Assembly (NCBI GenBank): GCA_025055355.1
Contig: JANWYM010000315.1
Span: 1-5,502, forward strand
Direction: 5' to 3'
Origin: Abditibacteriales bacterium
Lineage (GTDB): Bacteria > Armatimonadota > Abditibacteriia > Abditibacteriales > JANWYM01
DNA length: 5,502 nt
Positions 4,945-5,502 of the stretch are shown here, one piece after another. Numbering within the stretch: position 1 is the stretch's first letter; every line of letters starts with the position of its first letter. The notes under the pieces are model-generated. The model was not told the origin of the DNA and searched no databases. It worked only from the letters and a program-made list of their open reading frames with translations. The position numbers and the translations under genes were made by a program.

Positions 4945-5502
4945 TTAGGCGCGTGTCAGAGAACGGATGGTTGGGAGGACACCAGCAGGTTTCTGAGCCC
5001 ACACCTTCACGCTCAACATCGCCCGCCCTGTCTCGATGGCGTCCTCCCGCGTGATGCCTAAACCCTCGATGATGGCTTGCACCGTCGGGTCGTCGAGGAT
5101 TTCGTCCAGCGGATATGACGTTTCCTCCACCACCTGCACGTCGTCAAATCCCGCCGCTCGAATCGTCGCCAGGTAGTCGTCCTTCAACATCGCGCCCGCC
5201 AGACAACCCGTGTAAGCCTCGATAGATTGCCTGACGGTCGCGGGCGGTTCCTTCAACCACACCAGGTCGGCAACCATCAGCCGTCCGCCCGGCTTGAGGA
5301 CGCGGAACGCCTCGCGGAACACGCGCGCTTTATCGGGCGAGAGGTTGATGACGCAGTTGGAGATAATCACATCCACTTCCTCGTTTGCCACCGGCAGGTT
5401 CTCGATTTCGCCCAAGCGGAACTCGACGTTGGAATAGTTACCTGCCTGCGCGTTGCGGCGGGCGCGGTCAATCATTTCAGGTGTCATGTCCACACCAATA
5501 AC
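4945..5502 (-). CDS. arsM: Arsenite S-adenosylmethionine methyltransferase (3' part)
   Basis: The 5' end lies beyond the window; 185 C-terminal residues are visible and the frame is open to the edge. ArsM transfers methyl groups from S-adenosylmethionine to As(III) in the cytoplasm, giving methylated and volatile arsenicals. The fragment starts inside the Rossmann fold at VIGVDMTPEMIDRAR (motif II acidic residue D5). It then shows VEFRLGEIENLPV (26-38), DVIISNCVINLSPDK (44-58) and VLKPGGRLMVADLV (68-81). Cys50 in ISNC and Cys100 in GCLAGA correspond to two of the three arsenic-binding cysteines of ArsM; the first should lie upstream. The end SVKVWAQKP matches the usual ArsM end with a short tail. 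A start at 5493 (GTG) would be internal. Other class I methyltransferases are less likely because of the SNCVINLSPDK signature. Confidence 0.88.
   Translation of the reverse strand, partial: VIGVDMTPEMIDRARRNAQAGNYSNVEFRLGEIENLPVANEEVDVIISNCVINLSPDKARVFREAFRVLKPGGRLMVADLVWLKEPPATVRQSIEAYTGCLAGAMLKDDYLATIRAAGFDDVQVVEETSYPLDEILDDPTVQAIIEGLGITREDAIETGRAMLSVKVWAQKPAGVLPTIRSLTRA

Overview
The window carries five genes, all on the minus strand. Read in the direction of transcription (high to low coordinates) they are: the 3' part of an arsenite methyltransferase gene (arsM) cut by the right edge; an exported GH99-like (endo-alpha-mannosidase type) glycoside hydrolase; two paralogous outer-membrane porins with an N-terminal coiled coil (DcaP-like); and a small TusA-like sulfur-carrier protein. 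There is no transposase, CRISPR array, tRNA or rRNA. The long plus-strand open frames are antisense shadows.

Two beta-barrel porins with signal peptides and a C-terminal Phe mean a diderm (Gram-negative-type) bacterium. The DNA is GC-rich with good Shine-Dalgarno sites and TATAAT -10 boxes. I could not fix the phylum; an uncultured, possibly thermophilic lineage such as Armatimonadota would fit the general look, but that is only an impression.

Layout: 1-111 is non-coding and holds two diverged copies of a repeat with a 60-bp period. 112-390 is the TusA-like gene, which starts 11 nt after the stop of porin 1 (402-1847) and uses a ribosome-binding site overlapping that stop, so the two form a tight operon. 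1848-2123 is an intergenic region with the porin 1 promoter, an 11-bp perfect inverted repeat, and a strong intrinsic terminator for porin 2. Porin 2 (2124-3572) has its own -10 box. 3719-4801 is the GH99-like enzyme, preceded by a 143-nt leader with possible competing hairpins, and 4945-5502 is arsM.

The porins probably arose by tandem duplication: both have the same domain plan, similar sequence upstream of the -10 at identical spacing, and the same first bases after the stop codon. Only porin 1 kept a downstream TusA-like partner, while only porin 2 has a strong terminator. The porins and the secreted hydrolase suggest uptake and processing of external solutes or glycans. arsM adds arsenic handling but need not be functionally connected. 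I see no clear undescribed multi-gene system. The most interesting points are the porin/TusA-like coupling, the patchy DNA identity between the porins, cysteines found only in porin 2, the duplicated promoter element, and the candidate switchable leader of the hydrolase.
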